In this document: positions 26,333-36,082 of the stretch, piece by piece
How positions within the stretch are numbered: position 1 is the first letter of the stretch
How the letters are laid out: each line of letters opens with the position of its first letter
Assembly (NCBI GenBank): GCA_913055685.1
Contig: CAJXKC010000002.1
Coordinates: 186,001-250,000 of the forward strand
Direction: 5' to 3'
DNA length: 64,000 nt
DNA from: an uncultured Flavobacteriales bacterium
GTDB taxonomy: Bacteria > Bacteroidota > Bacteroidia > Flavobacteriales > Schleiferiaceae
The notes under the pieces: generated by a model
Told to the model about the DNA's origin: nothing
Databases searched by the model: none
The model's input: the letters and a program-made list of their open reading frames with translations, nothing else
Position numbers and translations under genes: made by a program

Positions 26333-26680
26333 TTACTTTTTCACTTTGTCTACGATAGCCTTAAAAGCTTCTGGGTGGTTCATTGCCAAGTCGGCAAGAA
26401 CTTTACGATTTAACTCGATTCCATTGCTTTTTACTAGGCCCATGAAGGCAGAGTAGGAAAGACCATGCTCACGTGCACCAGCGTTAATACGCTGAATCCA
26501 CAAAGAACGGAAGGTTCTCTTTTTGTTACGACGGTCACGGTAGCTGTAAGAAAGTCCTTTCTCTACAGCGTTTTTCGCTACGGTCCATACATTTTTACGG
26601 CGACCAAAGTATCCTTTGGCCATTTTCATCACCTTTTTACGGCGTGCTCTTGATGCTACTGAATTTACTGATCTTGGCAT
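26333..26680 (-). CDS. rplT: Large ribosomal subunit protein bL20
   Basis: 115 aa from the ATG at 26680 ([20 protein letters not shown]); the frame upstream is not conserved in the family. Very basic N-terminal extension that threads into 23S rRNA, then the globular part with [20 protein letters not shown] and [13 protein letters not shown]. Last gene of the operon. In other bacteria bL20 represses its own operon; the 87-base gap to rpmI holds a small TTCTC/GAGAA hairpin, but I cannot show that it is an operator. Confidence 0.97.
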   Translation of the reverse strand: MPRSVNSVASRARRKKVMKMAKGYFGRRKNVWTVAKNAVEKGLSYSYRDRRNKKRTFRSLWIQRINAGAREHGLSYSAFMGLVKSNGIELNRKVLADLAMNHPEAFKAIVDKVKK

Positions 26681-26767
26681 AATTTTTAATTTTTTGTGCA
26701 AGGCGCTCTCATTTCTCAGAGAATCTTGGCTGCCTTACCCAGGGTTAATTAATAACTCGAATTAAAC

Positions 26768-26962
26768 TTAAATAGTAAGCTGCTTTTTGATGCTAGCTTC
26801 GTCAGCTTTGTCAACCAAACCTGACTGAGTAAGATTACGCTTTTGCTTAGTCTCCTTTTTGGTAAGGATGTGACTTTTAAAAGCGTGTTTTCTTTTGATT
26901 TTTCCAGTACCGGTAAGCTTAAAACGCTTTTTGGCACTAGATTTTGTTTTCATCTTTGGCAT
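26768..26962 (-). CDS. rpmI: Large ribosomal subunit protein bL35
   Basis: 64 aa, normal for bL35. N-terminus [20 protein letters not shown], then [16 protein letters not shown]. It lies between infC and rplT as in most bacteria. Confidence 0.97.
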   Translation of the reverse strand: MPKMKTKSSAKKRFKLTGTGKIKRKHAFKSHILTKKETKQKRNLTQSGLVDKADEASIKKQLTI

Positions 26963-26993
26963 TGCTCTTTCGCTTTTATCTCGATTTTGACTC

Positions 26994-27551
26994 TTACTTT
27001 TTAGGGGCGATCATCATGATCATCCTCTTTCCTTCTAATTTAGGTAAGCTTTCTACTTTTCCTAAATCTTCAAGATCTTGGGCTAAGCGCAGAAGCAGGA
27101 TTTCTCCTTTATCCTTAAACACAATCGAACGACCTTTAAAGAAAACGTAGGCCTTTAATTTGGCCCCTTCTTTTAGGAAGTTTTCGGCATGTTTACGCTT
27201 AAACTCATAATCGTGATCGTCGGTATTGGGTCCAAAACGGATTTCTTTAACTACCGTTTTTTGGGCCTTTGCGGCGATCTCTTTTTGTTTTTTCTTCTGG
27301 TCGTAGAGGAATTTCTTGTAGTCAATGATCTTTGCAACGGGAGGGTCCGCTTTCTCGGTAATTACCACTAAGTCTAACTCGCGCTCACGCGCCATTGATA
27401 GAGCTTTGTCGGTATCGTAAACGCCTACTTCCACGTCCTCGCCAACCACCCTTAGCTTAGGGTAATTGATCTTAGCATTAATCTTATGCTTTTCTTCGGG
27501 TGCCTCTCTACGGGGACCTCTTCTACGGTTGGAAAATCTCTTTGCCAGAAT
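26994..27551 (-). CDS. infC: Translation initiation factor IF-3, ATT start codon
   Basis: 185 aa. No ATG, GTG or TTG gives a full-length protein: the first such codon is a GTG at 27449, which would cut off 34 conserved residues. In frame above it, the sequence runs unbroken through [11 protein letters not shown] and RRRGPRRE to ATT CTG GCA AAG at 27551, 12 bases after the thrS stop in the same frame. ATT is the rare start used by infC in E. coli, where IF-3 rejects it and so regulates itself. N-domain ([16 protein letters not shown]), linker helix with KKKQKE, and C-domain ([18 protein letters not shown]) are all present. Confidence 0.92.
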   Translation of the reverse strand: MLAKRFSNRRRGPRREAPEEKHKINAKINYPKLRVVGEDVEVGVYDTDKALSMARERELDLVVITEKADPPVAKIIDYKKFLYDQKKKQKEIAAKAQKTVVKEIRFGPNTDDHDYEFKRKHAENFLKEGAKLKAYVFFKGRSIVFKDKGEILLLRLAQDLEDLGKVESLPKLEGKRMIMMIAPKK

Positions 27552-27563
27552 TATATTTTTTAA

Positions 27564-29504
27564 TTAAACTTCAAATTCACCAATCTCCTCAGAAATTTCT
27601 GAATCGATCTTCATTATAAAATCTTGCAGACTCATTGAGCCCATATCACCGCTGCCGTGCTTGCGTACCGAAACAGTATCGCTTTCCTCTTCTTTCTCAC
27701 CTACAATAAGCATGTAAGGGATTTTTGCTACTTCAGCGTCACGGATTTTACGACCCGTTTTTTCTGCACGCTCGTCAACGAGGGCGCGAAGTTCGTAATT
27801 TTTAAGCAATCTTGAAACTTTATGGGCATAATCAAGATATTTATCTGAAATAGGTAAGATTGCTATCTGGGTGGGCATCAGCCACAAAGGGAAGTTACCC
27901 GCGCAGTGTTCCAGTAAAACCGCCACAAATCGTTCCATGCTACCAAAGGGCGCACGGTGAATCATAACCGGACGATGATTCTCATTATCAGAACCTTTGT
28001 ACTCTAACTCGAAGCGCTCCGGTAGGTTATAGTCAACCTGAATAGTACCTAATTGCCATTGACGTCCCAAGGCATCCTTAACCATAAAGTCAAGCTTCGG
28101 ACCATAAAATGCGGCTTCGCCGTACTCTACTACATAGTCCAAACCTTTTTCAATAACTGCCTCTTTGATTGCCGCTTCTGCTTTTTCCCAATTGGTATCG
28201 CTACCAATGTATTTGCTGCGATCTTCTTGGTCGCGCAAGGAAACCTGAGCGGTGAAGTTTTCAAAATCTAAAGTTTTGAAAATGTATAGTACAAGGTCGA
28301 TTACCTTTTTAAACTCATCTTTTAATTGATCGGGAGTACAGAAAATATGGGCATCATCCTGAGTAAATCCCCTAACACGGGTTAATCCATGAAGCTCACC
28401 ACTTTGCTCATAACGATAAACTGTGCCAAATTCCGCAAATCGTAGGGGAAGATCTCGGTAGGAGCGGGGAGAGCTTTTATAAATCTCGCAGTGATGCGGG
28501 CAGTTCATTGGTTTTAATAAATACTCCTCATTTTCTTCAGGCGTATGAATGGGTTGAAAACTGTCTTTTCCGTATTTGGCATAGTGACCACTGGTTACAT
28601 AAAGTTCTTTATTACCAATATGAGGAGTGATAACCGGATCGTAGCCAGCAGTGCGCTGTGCTTTCTTTAAAAATTGCTCAAGGCGCTCTCTTAGCTCCGC
28701 ACCCTTAGGTAGCCAAAGCGGTAAACCCTGACCCACCTTTTGAGAAAAGGTAAATAGTTCTAGTTCTTTCCCCAATTTACGGTGATCACGTTTTTTCGCT
28801 TCCTCTAATAGCTCTAAGTATTCTTTTAGCATGGAGGCTTTCGGGAAGCTAATGCCATAAACCCTGGTTAGCTGGGGATTATTTTCGTTGCCACGCCAAT
28901 AGGCGCCGGCTACATTCATAATTTTTACCGCCTTAATAAAACCTGTGTTGGGAAGATGACCTCCTCTACACAAATCCGTAAACTCAGCATGATCGCAGAA
29001 GGTAATACTACCATCTTCTAAATTCTCAATTAACTCTGTTTTGAAGGGATTGCCTTCATACATTTTCAGAGCTTCCGATTTAGAGACAGGACGCATTTTA
29101 AACTCCGACTTTTGCCGCGCGTTTTCGAGCATAGTTTGTTCTATCTTGGCGAAATCTCCTTCACCGAACTCATGACCATTGAAGTCGACGTCGTAATAAA
29201 AACCATTGTCAATCGCCGGACCAATCGTTAATTTAATTCCTGGATATAATTGCTCAAGAGTCTGCGCTAATACGTGCGCCGAGGAATGCCAAAAAGCCTT
29301 TTTACCTTCTGGGTTGTCCCAAGTGTAAAGCACAAGATCGCCATCACCCGGAAGGGGTGTTTCAGGCTCAACAGTCTCTCCATTAAAACTTGCCGATAAA
29401 ACATTACGTGCCAATCCGTGGCTAATGCTTTTTGCTACATCTATCGCGGAGCTACCTTCTTCAAACTCCTTTACACTACCGTCTGGTAAACTAATCTTAA
29501 TCAT
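27564..29504 (-). CDS. thrS: Threonyl-tRNA synthetase
   Basis: 646 aa from the ATG at 29504 ([17 protein letters not shown]); the predicted transcription start near 29524 excludes the upstream codon at 29540. Domains: TGS (1-65), editing domain (about 65-240, [13 protein letters not shown], and C/H residues in [13 protein letters not shown]), class II catalytic core with zinc cysteine in [13 protein letters not shown], motif 2 [19 protein letters not shown]-like (here [18 protein letters not shown]), and C-terminal anticodon-binding domain. Heads the operon with infC, rpmI and rplT. Confidence 0.97.
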   Translation of the reverse strand: MIKISLPDGSVKEFEEGSSAIDVAKSISHGLARNVLSASFNGETVEPETPLPGDGDLVLYTWDNPEGKKAFWHSSAHVLAQTLEQLYPGIKLTIGPAIDNGFYYDVDFNGHEFGEGDFAKIEQTMLENARQKSEFKMRPVSKSEALKMYEGNPFKTELIENLEDGSITFCDHAEFTDLCRGGHLPNTGFIKAVKIMNVAGAYWRGNENNPQLTRVYGISFPKASMLKEYLELLEEAKKRDHRKLGKELELFTFSQKVGQGLPLWLPKGAELRERLEQFLKKAQRTAGYDPVITPHIGNKELYVTSGHYAKYGKDSFQPIHTPEENEEYLLKPMNCPHHCEIYKSSPRSYRDLPLRFAEFGTVYRYEQSGELHGLTRVRGFTQDDAHIFCTPDQLKDEFKKVIDLVLYIFKTLDFENFTAQVSLRDQEDRSKYIGSDTNWEKAEAAIKEAVIEKGLDYVVEYGEAAFYGPKLDFMVKDALGRQWQLGTIQVDYNLPERFELEYKGSDNENHRPVMIHRAPFGSMERFVAVLLEHCAGNFPLWLMPTQIAILPISDKYLDYAHKVSRLLKNYELRALVDERAEKTGRKIRDAEVAKIPYMLIVGEKEEESDTVSVRKHGSGDMGSMSLQDFIMKIDSEISEEIGEFEV

Positions 29505-29528
29505 GATTCCCGGTCCTTTATGGGATGG

Positions 29529-29557
29529 CAAAGATAGCAAGCCATATTCATTGCCAA
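29529..29557 (-). promoter_or_regulatory. Promoter of the thrS operon
   Basis: Minus-strand TTG (29555-29557), an 18-base spacer and TATCTTTG (29529-29536): a full match to TTG-N(17-23)-TAnnTTTG. The predicted 5' untranslated leader is about 20 bases. Confidence 0.7.
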
Positions 29558-29565
29558 AGGCTTTT

Positions 29566-29991
29566 TTAATCTTCCGGATAGAGCTTTCGCATATGATCGA
29601 AACTTGCTTGGATTAATTCTTTTAGCGTATCTAAATTAATATCCTCTAACTTGTTGATATAGAGGCATGATTTCCCCGTTTTGCACTTGCCAAGCTGCTT
29701 TAATAAATCACCGTGCTGCTCAAAGCCGTCCATAAGGTATAAGGAGTGTTTTCCCTTGCGAGGCGAAAAGCCTCCCCGCATCCAGTCACCCTCCTGTCCG
29801 CTGGCATAGCGGTAATGATAGCTGCCAAAGCCAATGATACTGCTTCCCCACATTTCTGCGGAGTAATTACTTATATCTTGGTATAGCTCTAGTAAGAGGT
29901 AGGCCTCTTCTTTTTGTTTTTGATTTTCAATGGCCTCAATGAAATCGCGCACCGAGGCATTAGTTCTTTGGGTTTTAGCTTGGTAGGCCAT
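29566..29991 (-). CDS. DUF1801 domain protein
   Basis: 141 aa cytosolic protein. [34 protein letters not shown] and [14 protein letters not shown] are the hallmark segments of DUF1801 (YdhG/YjbR-like fold). Function unestablished. It lies just upstream of thrS on the same strand but thrS has its own promoter immediately after it. Confidence 0.88.
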   Translation of the reverse strand: MAYQAKTQRTNASVRDFIEAIENQKQKEEAYLLLELYQDISNYSAEMWGSSIIGFGSYHYRYASGQEGDWMRGGFSPRKGKHSLYLMDGFEQHGDLLKQLGKCKTGKSCLYINKLEDINLDTLKELIQASFDHMRKLYPED

Positions 29992-30048
29992 CTAATTTAA
30001 TCTTTAAAGAAAACGGAAATAAGACTGTATTTTAGCAAGCCTGAAACT

Positions 30049-30492
30049 ATGAAAAAAGAAGATATACTTGCTCAGCTCAATGCCATGAGTGAAAACACGC
30101 TCATGCATACCCTCGGAATTGAGTACACCGATGTGGATTTAGTAGCGGGCTTCTTAGAAGCAAAAATGCCGGTTCGGCCATTGGTACATCAACCCATGGG
30201 ACTCTTACACGGTGGGGCTTCGGCTGCTTTAGCGGAAAGTCTAGGTAGCGCAGCGAGCGCCATGCTTGTAGATCGTGAAAAGTTTGCGGTATTGGGAATA
30301 GAACTTTCTTGTAATCACTTGCGTTCCAAGAAGGAGGGAGTAGTTACCGGCACTGCGCGCATCGTGCATAAAGGCAGGAGCACCCATTTATGGACCATCG
30401 AAATAAAAGATGAAAGCGGCCGGCTTATTTCCCATTGTAAGCTGAATAATATGATTGTTCCGCGCCGGAAGGAAAACCTTAAAAATGAGTGA
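30049..30492 (+). CDS. menI: Hotdog-fold thioesterase, probable DHNA-CoA thioesterase of menaquinone synthesis
   Basis: 147 aa PaaI/EntH-type hotdog protein. VHQPMGLLHGGASAALAES carries the catalytic motif (the acidic residue in ALAES), followed by RIVHKGRSTHLWTIEI. It overlaps the isochorismate synthase gene by 8 bases and opens the menaquinone cluster, so hydrolysis of 1,4-dihydroxy-2-naphthoyl-CoA is the most likely job. The exact substrate is inferred from context. A box TATTTTAG, one mismatch from consensus, lies 18 bases upstream. Confidence 0.82.
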   Translation: MKKEDILAQLNAMSENTLMHTLGIEYTDVDLVAGFLEAKMPVRPLVHQPMGLLHGGASAALAESLGSAASAMLVDREKFAVLGIELSCNHLRSKKEGVVTGTARIVHKGRSTHLWTIEIKDESGRLISHCKLNNMIVPRRKENLKNE

Positions 30493-31456
30493 AGATCAAA
30501 TCTTTTTAGCCATACGCCCTCCCAAGGGTGAGCTTAGCTATTACAGATCGGTATCCGCATCGAGTCTTTATTTTCACTTTAGCAATTGGGAACAGGACCA
30601 GCAATTAAAAATTGCGGTAGAAAGGATAGGTGATCATGAGCTAGAAAAGGATTTTGCCTTTTACAAGAAGCCTTCCCAGCCTTCAGTGAAGTATGAAGAT
30701 CAAATTAAGCTTTACCAGGCCGCTATAAATGAAATGAAGAAGGGTGACTTGAATAAGGTGGTCCTTAGTCGCAATGAGAATCTTCGTTTCGATCAATCTC
30801 CATTCGTTCTGTTTAATTCTCTGGCCGCGGCTTATCCTAATGCGGCGGTTTACATTTTTTCTCATCCCGAAGTGGGAACTTGGTTGGGAGCAAGCCCTGA
30901 AACGCTTGTATCTTGGACGAGCTCAGAAATTGTAATAGACAGTTTAGCGGGAACAAAAACCTGGTCTCAGAGGACAAGTTTTACCGAGAAAGAATATGAT
31001 GAGCAAGCCCAGGTAAGTGAGGAAATAGAGGCGCTACTGAAAAACACCGAGGGCTTAGTGCAAGTTAAGAAACAAGGTCCGCAGATATTGAAAGCCGGTA
31101 ATTTGGCTCATTTACATAGCGAGTACCGAGCGGCAATAAGCGCAAGATTTGACTTTAAAAACTTTTTGAAAAAGCTGCATCCCACACCAGCAGTTGGGGG
31201 ACGACCACGAAAAAAGGCCTTGGAGTTTATCGCTAGCAATGAGCTTTACCGCCGCCGTTTTTACACCGGTTTTTTTGGCTTTGAAAGCTCAGAAGCTGGT
31301 CAATTTTGGGTAAACTTGCGTTGCGCCGAATTATGCGAGGACAATATTTTAAGCCTATATCTGGGAGGTGGATTAACCCATAAGAGTGATCCCCAGTCGG
31401 AATGGCAAGAAACAGAGGCCAAAGCAGGAACAATTTTAAATGTATTGAAGTCTTAA
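30485..31456 (+). CDS. menF: Isochorismate synthase
   Basis: 323 aa from the ATG at 30485 (MSEDQIFLAIRPPKGELS). Shorter than enteric MenF because the N-terminal domain is reduced, as is usual in Bacteroidota. Conserved chorismate-binding segments: KVVLSRNENL, GTWLGASPETLVSW, the SLAGTKTWS loop, LHPTPAVGGRPRKKAL and FYTGFFGFESSEAGQFWVNL. It converts chorismate to isochorismate. One base separates its stop from menD. Confidence 0.92.
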   Translation: MSEDQIFLAIRPPKGELSYYRSVSASSLYFHFSNWEQDQQLKIAVERIGDHELEKDFAFYKKPSQPSVKYEDQIKLYQAAINEMKKGDLNKVVLSRNENLRFDQSPFVLFNSLAAAYPNAAVYIFSHPEVGTWLGASPETLVSWTSSEIVIDSLAGTKTWSQRTSFTEKEYDEQAQVSEEIEALLKNTEGLVQVKKQGPQILKAGNLAHLHSEYRAAISARFDFKNFLKKLHPTPAVGGRPRKKALEFIASNELYRRRFYTGFFGFESSEAGQFWVNLRCAELCEDNILSLYLGGGLTHKSDPQSEWQETEAKAGTILNVLKS

Positions 31457-31457
31457 A

Positions 31458-33143
31458 ATGGCAGTAACATCATCTCTTTACAATGCCAGATTATTAGCAA
31501 AAGTTCTGAAAGCCCATGGCTGCGAGCATTTAGTGGTAGCTCCCGGCAGTAGGAATGCCCCATTGATTCAAGCCTGTACCGCGGAAAACTTCAAGACTTA
31601 CTCCGTTCCTGATGAAAGAGCGGCGGCCTTTACGGCGATGGGTATGGCTTTAGAAAATTCAAAGCCGGCGGCAGTAATATGCACCAGTGGATCTGCTGCG
31701 GCAAATTTTTTACCGGCAGTTACTGAAGCTTATTTTCAGAAGGTGCCTTTGGTGGTAATTACCGCCGACCGTCCGAAGGAATGGATTGGACAGGGTGCTG
31801 GGCAAACCATTATCCAGGAAGGCATATTTGGCGCTCACATTTTAGGGGAAGCCAATCTCTTGCGTGAACCCCAAGATTCCTTAGCGGAAGCTTACAATTT
31901 ACGTATCTGCCAGGAGGCTTTACTGCATATAAACAAAGGACCAGTTCATATTAATGTTCCTTTCGACGAGCCTTTATACAATCAGTACGAGGGAGAAAGT
32001 GAGGATTTTCGTATTATTCGTAGACCGAGTACCGAAAGGCATTTAAGGGAAAGCGATTTTGAAGAATTAAAAGCGGTATATGCATCCGCCGAAAGGCCGA
32101 TTTTGTTGATAGGCCAAATGCCACCCTTACCAAGGCTGCATCAAGCCTTAAAAAGGTTAATGGAAAAACGCCCCTTTTTATTGCTGAGCGAAACCTTATC
32201 CAATTTAGGGGATCTGGCCGGAGTACACTCGATAGATCGTTTTTTAAACACTTTATCGGAGGCGGAAAAGAAGGCTTTTAAACCAGATTTACTGATTAGT
32301 CTAGGCGGAGAGGTAGTTAGTAAAATGATCAAAGCTCATTTTCGGGACTTGGATTATTTCCCTCACTGGCACTTTACTGAAGATGAGGCTTTTAAGGATA
32401 CTTTTCATAAGCTAAGTTTAAATCTAGACTGTGATGCTACTTGGTTTTTCGAGAAATTGGCCCAAGAGGTCGATAGCGCCGAGAATGAATGGGTAGAGGA
32501 AAGCCTTAAACTTGAAAAACAAAAAAGAGAAGGGCATCTCGAATTTTATGAGCAGGCACCATTTAGTGACTTTAAGGCCTTTGGTCGTATTTTAGAAGAG
32601 TTACCGGATAACAGTATTTTGCATTGTGCTAATAGCGCTAGCATTCGTTATGCTCAACTTTTTGATTATAAAAATGGCTTGGCTCATTATGCGAACCGCG
32701 GAACTAGCGGTATAGACGGCAGTACTTCTACGGCGATAGGTCATGCCTTAACCACCAATAAGACGGTAAGCCTAATAAGTGGTGACATAGCATTTATGTA
32801 CGATAATGCAGCCTTTTGGAACGATTCTCTACCGGCAAATCTTAAAATTATAGTACTAAATAATGGGGGAGGCAACATATTTAGAATTATCAAAGGCCCC
32901 GATCAGATTGAAGGTTTCGAACGATTCCAGGAAACCGCCCATCAATTAAACTTAAAGGCTATCGCTGATTTGTATAGCTTGGAATACTTATTTGCCGATT
33001 CGGAGGAAACTTTAAATAAGGCTTTAAAACAATTGTATAAAGGACCGGGGCTTGGAATACTTGAAGTTAAGACCCCTCGAATTGAAAGCCCGCAAGTTTT
33101 GAAGGATTATTGGCATTATTTAAAGGAGAAGCATGCTCTTTGA
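31458..33143 (+). CDS. menD: 2-succinyl-5-enolpyruvyl-6-hydroxy-3-cyclohexene-1-carboxylate synthase
   Basis: 561 aa thiamine-diphosphate enzyme. HLVVAPGSRNAPLI at the start, VICTSGSAAANFLPAV, ITADRPKEWIGQGAGQTI, and the cofactor motif GDIAFMYDNAAFWND through VLNNGGGNIF. It adds the succinyl-semialdehyde unit from 2-oxoglutarate to isochorismate. Its end overlaps the following PH-domain gene by 11 bases, so that gene is surely cotranscribed. Confidence 0.96.
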   Translation: MAVTSSLYNARLLAKVLKAHGCEHLVVAPGSRNAPLIQACTAENFKTYSVPDERAAAFTAMGMALENSKPAAVICTSGSAAANFLPAVTEAYFQKVPLVVITADRPKEWIGQGAGQTIIQEGIFGAHILGEANLLREPQDSLAEAYNLRICQEALLHINKGPVHINVPFDEPLYNQYEGESEDFRIIRRPSTERHLRESDFEELKAVYASAERPILLIGQMPPLPRLHQALKRLMEKRPFLLLSETLSNLGDLAGVHSIDRFLNTLSEAEKKAFKPDLLISLGGEVVSKMIKAHFRDLDYFPHWHFTEDEAFKDTFHKLSLNLDCDATWFFEKLAQEVDSAENEWVEESLKLEKQKREGHLEFYEQAPFSDFKAFGRILEELPDNSILHCANSASIRYAQLFDYKNGLAHYANRGTSGIDGSTSTAIGHALTTNKTVSLISGDIAFMYDNAAFWNDSLPANLKIIVLNNGGGNIFRIIKGPDQIEGFERFQETAHQLNLKAIADLYSLEYLFADSEETLNKALKQLYKGPGLGILEVKTPRIESPQVLKDYWHYLKEKHAL

Positions 33144-33636
33144 GAACTTAAAAATAGATCCCCAAGAATTACCCCTTTTGGAGGCGAGAGACTTTTCTGT
33201 TCTTGAAGAAGACTATCTCTATTACCGCATAAGTGGTCGCATGCTATTCTTCTTATTTGCAGCAGGTATGGCTAGTTTATTTAGTCTCTTCGGTAAGCTA
33301 TACTTCTGGTATTGGCTTGGACCAATTTTAGCCCTAGCCCTTATCTCCCTTATCTATGAGTTATTAAGTTTTAAGCGCCGCGGCTTTTGTTTAAGGGAAC
33401 AAGATGTTTCCTATCGAAGCGGCTTGCTCATCCATCGTATCACCACAATTCCCCTAAATCGGGTGCAGCATTGCGAATACAGTCAAGGACCTTTAGGGCG
33501 TTTATTTGATTTAGCGCAGGTTAAAGTGTATACCGCTGGGGGCAGTACCTCAGATTTAAGCATTAAGGGACTACGTCGAGAATCTGCTATTAAGCTACGC
33601 GATCAGATTACTAAATTGGCTTCAAGCCATGATTAA
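33133..33636 (+). CDS. PH-domain (bPH2, YdbS-like) membrane protein
   Basis: 167 aa. Two membrane segments (about 38-56 and 61-78) are followed by a bacterial pleckstrin-homology domain of the DUF304/bPH2 type (CLREQDVSYRSGLLIHRITT then IPLNRVQHCEYSQGPLGRLF). It forms a pair with the next gene, as ydbS and ydbT do in Bacillus. Position inside the menaquinone operon is unusual. No biochemical role is known for the pair; in Bacillus it has been linked to bacteriocin resistance. Confidence 0.85.
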   Translation: MLFENLKIDPQELPLLEARDFSVLEEDYLYYRISGRMLFFLFAAGMASLFSLFGKLYFWYWLGPILALALISLIYELLSFKRRGFCLREQDVSYRSGLLIHRITTIPLNRVQHCEYSQGPLGRLFDLAQVKVYTAGGSTSDLSIKGLRRESAIKLRDQITKLASSHD

Positions 33637-35149
33637 TCAGCCCGATCTCAACGCTCCTCAGCGCCAAGCTCCCTTGGGAGTCGCGGTTCTATTTATTCAG
33701 AACCTACGTAAAGCGCTCAATATTTTTGTTGCGGTGGTCTTTGTGAATTTTGGTAGTGACTTCAGAATACTTGGTTTAGGTTACCTTGAGTTGGCCTATC
33801 TTATTTCAGCATTTTTTCTGGTCTTTAGCTATTTACAGTACCGTAGGTTTACTTTCTACATCAGGGGGGATAACTTTATTATTGAAAAAGGGGTTTTAAA
33901 GCAAGATAAGATAAGTGTGCCTTTTGCTCGAATCCAGACGGTGAACAGCAAGCAGAATATTATACAGCAGCTTCTAGGTCTAGTAGGCTTGAAAATTGAT
34001 ACTGCGGGAAGCGTACAACAGGAAATTAATATTCCAGCTTTATCCAAAAAATATGCAATCGCTTTGCAAGATTATTTAATGGAAAAGCGCTTTGAGCAAA
34101 AGCAGCATCTTGATGAGGAATTTGAAAACGCCGAGGAAGAGCAGAAGGAAGAGTTAAGGGAGGAAAAATCCCAACTGCTCTTAAAGATTGGCTTCCCAAT
34201 GCTTTTGAAGGTTGGTTTAAGTCAAAATCATTTACGCTCTGGATTAATACTCTTTGCCATTGTAAATGGTTATGTCTGGCAATACGAAGAATACTTACTG
34301 CGTCCTATTGAGCCCTATTTGGAAGAAACGGCCGCAAGCTTTGTGAGCTCTTGGTTGCTTCTGCTGCCCTTCGCAGTCTTGGTGTTTTTGGTGATTTCAG
34401 TTTTAAGTTCATTGGTGAGCACTATCCTTCGCTATTTTAACTTTAAGTTTTACTTAAGTGAGCAGGGACTTAGCATGGAGTCGGGTCTTTTAGCGCGCAT
34501 TACTTACCAAGTTCCCTTTTCTAAAATTCAATATTTCAAGTGGGAGCAAAACCCGCTTCAAGCATGGCTCGGTTATCGCAGTCTTAGGGTTAAACAAGCT
34601 GGAGCTGAAGCGCTGAACGATAAAAAGTTGATTAGCATCCCCGGTTTAAAGGCCAGGCAGATAGTTTTTCTATTAAATCAGCAGTATCAAGATCGCAGGC
34701 AGGGTAAATACACCCATTACGATGCCCATGTACTTTTAAGAAATCAGATAGTTTTTTGGTTGGCTGTTTTGCCGAGTATGGTTGCTATTATAATCTTTAT
34801 TATTCAGGATTTCCCTTGGTTTTTTTATCTACCAGTAGCCTTATACTTCGGGAGTATTCTTTTATGGGCCCATAAATATTGGCAGTCCTACCGCCTACGC
34901 GTAAATGAGAATTACCTTGAATTATATAAAGGCTATTTAATCCCCAAGCGAATTCTTATTCCCGCCTATAAGATTCAAAACTTAAGTGTGAATCAAAGTT
35001 TTTTACAAGCGCAGCGCGGTATCTCAACCCTTGTTTTACATACTGCTGCAGGTTCTGAGCGATTGCGGCATTTGCCACATGACAGGATTCTAGAACTCTA
35101 TAATTACCTACTTTACAAGGTGGAAAAAAGTGAAGGTAATTGGATGTAG
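33629..35149 (+). CDS. Triple PH-domain (YdbT-like) membrane protein
   Basis: 506 aa. Three bPH2 repeats are visible by their shared pattern of a strand, an 'IPxxKIQ' turn and LxxxxxAG: about 70-160 (VPFARIQTVNSKQNIIQQLL, DTAGS), about 270-345 (VPFSKIQYFKWEQNPLQAWL, KQAGAEA) and about 420-495 (IPAYKIQNLSVNQSFLQAQR, HTAAGSE). Each follows a pair of hydrophobic segments. A charged EEEQKEELREEK stretch lies near 140. Overlaps the YdbS-like gene by 8 bases; menA follows after 33 bases. Confidence 0.85.
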   Translation: MINQPDLNAPQRQAPLGVAVLFIQNLRKALNIFVAVVFVNFGSDFRILGLGYLELAYLISAFFLVFSYLQYRRFTFYIRGDNFIIEKGVLKQDKISVPFARIQTVNSKQNIIQQLLGLVGLKIDTAGSVQQEINIPALSKKYAIALQDYLMEKRFEQKQHLDEEFENAEEEQKEELREEKSQLLLKIGFPMLLKVGLSQNHLRSGLILFAIVNGYVWQYEEYLLRPIEPYLEETAASFVSSWLLLLPFAVLVFLVISVLSSLVSTILRYFNFKFYLSEQGLSMESGLLARITYQVPFSKIQYFKWEQNPLQAWLGYRSLRVKQAGAEALNDKKLISIPGLKARQIVFLLNQQYQDRRQGKYTHYDAHVLLRNQIVFWLAVLPSMVAIIIFIIQDFPWFFYLPVALYFGSILLWAHKYWQSYRLRVNENYLELYKGYLIPKRILIPAYKIQNLSVNQSFLQAQRGISTLVLHTAAGSERLRHLPHDRILELYNYLLYKVEKSEGNWM

Positions 35150-35157
35150 TCCTTTCC

Positions 35158-35165
35158 TATATTTG
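35158..35165 (+). promoter_or_regulatory. Internal promoter box ahead of menA
   Basis: TATATTTG, exact TAnnTTTG match 17 bases before the menA start. A TTG lies 15 bases upstream, two short of the usual spacing, so this may be a weak secondary promoter. Confidence 0.4.
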
Positions 35166-35182
35166 CCTGAGATTTATTCTGA

Positions 35183-36082
35183 ATGCCAAATTTAAAAGTT
35201 TGGGTGGCCGCCGCCCGATTACGTACTTTACCCTTAGCCTTTGCTAGTATCTTCCTAGGAAGCCTTTTAGCTGCCTCGCAAGGTCATTTCGATAGTTTGG
35301 TTTTCGTGTTTAGCCTACTAACTACCTTATTCTATCAGGTCTTATCCAATTTCGCCAATGATTATGGTGATGGCATTAAGGGAACAGACCAAGAACGCAA
35401 AGGCGAAGCAAGGGCAGTGGCTAGTGGGACCATATCAGCGAAAGATATGCGTTTTGCGGTGCGGCTTTTTGTGATTTTAAGCCTTTTATCAGGTAGCTTT
35501 CTGAGCTTTTGGGCTTGCCGCGACTTGGGCCTTGAGTATCAATTGGGTTTTACAGCTTTGGGAATCCTAGCCACTTGGTCGGCAGTGAACTATACAGTTG
35601 GTGATAGTGCTTATGGGTATAAAGGCCTTGGTGATCTCTTTGTATTATTATTCTTTGGATTTGTAGGAGTTGGCGGATCCTATTTTTTACATACTCAGTC
35701 TTGGTCATGGTTGGTTTTATTGCCGGGAACTAGCTTAGGCTTTTTCGCCATGGCGGTATTAAACCTGAATAATATGCGCGATCGCGAGACTGATGCCAAA
35801 AGTGGAAAACAAACCCTAGCCCTTAGTTTAGGGGAGCAAGGAGCTAAGGCATACCATGCTCTTTTACTGATTCTGGGCTTTGATGCCGCCTTTCTTTACA
35901 ACCGATTGTTGCCGAGTAGTATTTGGCAAAATCTTTACTTTATAAGTCTGCCCTTTTTAATCTTAAATTTGCTATCCGTTCTGAAGGCTAAGAAGCCGGA
36001 AGACTATGAACCTCTACTTAAAAAAATGGCTTTAACCACCCTCTTGTTTTCGGTGCTGTTTGGCCTTGGCAAGATATTGTGA
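35183..36082 (+). CDS. menA: 1,4-dihydroxy-2-naphthoate polyprenyltransferase
   Basis: 299 aa UbiA-family membrane enzyme. Aspartate-rich motif 1 is NFANDYGDGIKGTDQERKG and motif 2 is NLNNMRDRETDAKSGKQT; about eight or nine membrane helices. It attaches the polyprenyl chain to DHNA to give demethylmenaquinone. Its stop overlaps the GTG start of menC by 4 bases. Confidence 0.95.
   Translation: MPNLKVWVAAARLRTLPLAFASIFLGSLLAASQGHFDSLVFVFSLLTTLFYQVLSNFANDYGDGIKGTDQERKGEARAVASGTISAKDMRFAVRLFVILSLLSGSFLSFWACRDLGLEYQLGFTALGILATWSAVNYTVGDSAYGYKGLGDLFVLLFFGFVGVGGSYFLHTQSWSWLVLLPGTSLGFFAMAVLNLNNMRDRETDAKSGKQTLALSLGEQGAKAYHALLLILGFDAAFLYNRLLPSSIWQNLYFISLPFLILNLLSVLKAKKPEDYEPLLKKMALTTLLFSVLFGLGKIL

Noticed and set aside
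26681-26767. bL20 translational operator in the rpmI-rplT gap
   Set aside because: There is only a short TTCTC/GAGAA hairpin; no recognisable bL20-binding structure could be drawn.
33133-35149. PH-domain pair as an antiphage defence module
   Set aside because: No nuclease, nucleotide-sensor or toxin partner is nearby, and the pair sits tightly within a metabolic operon.
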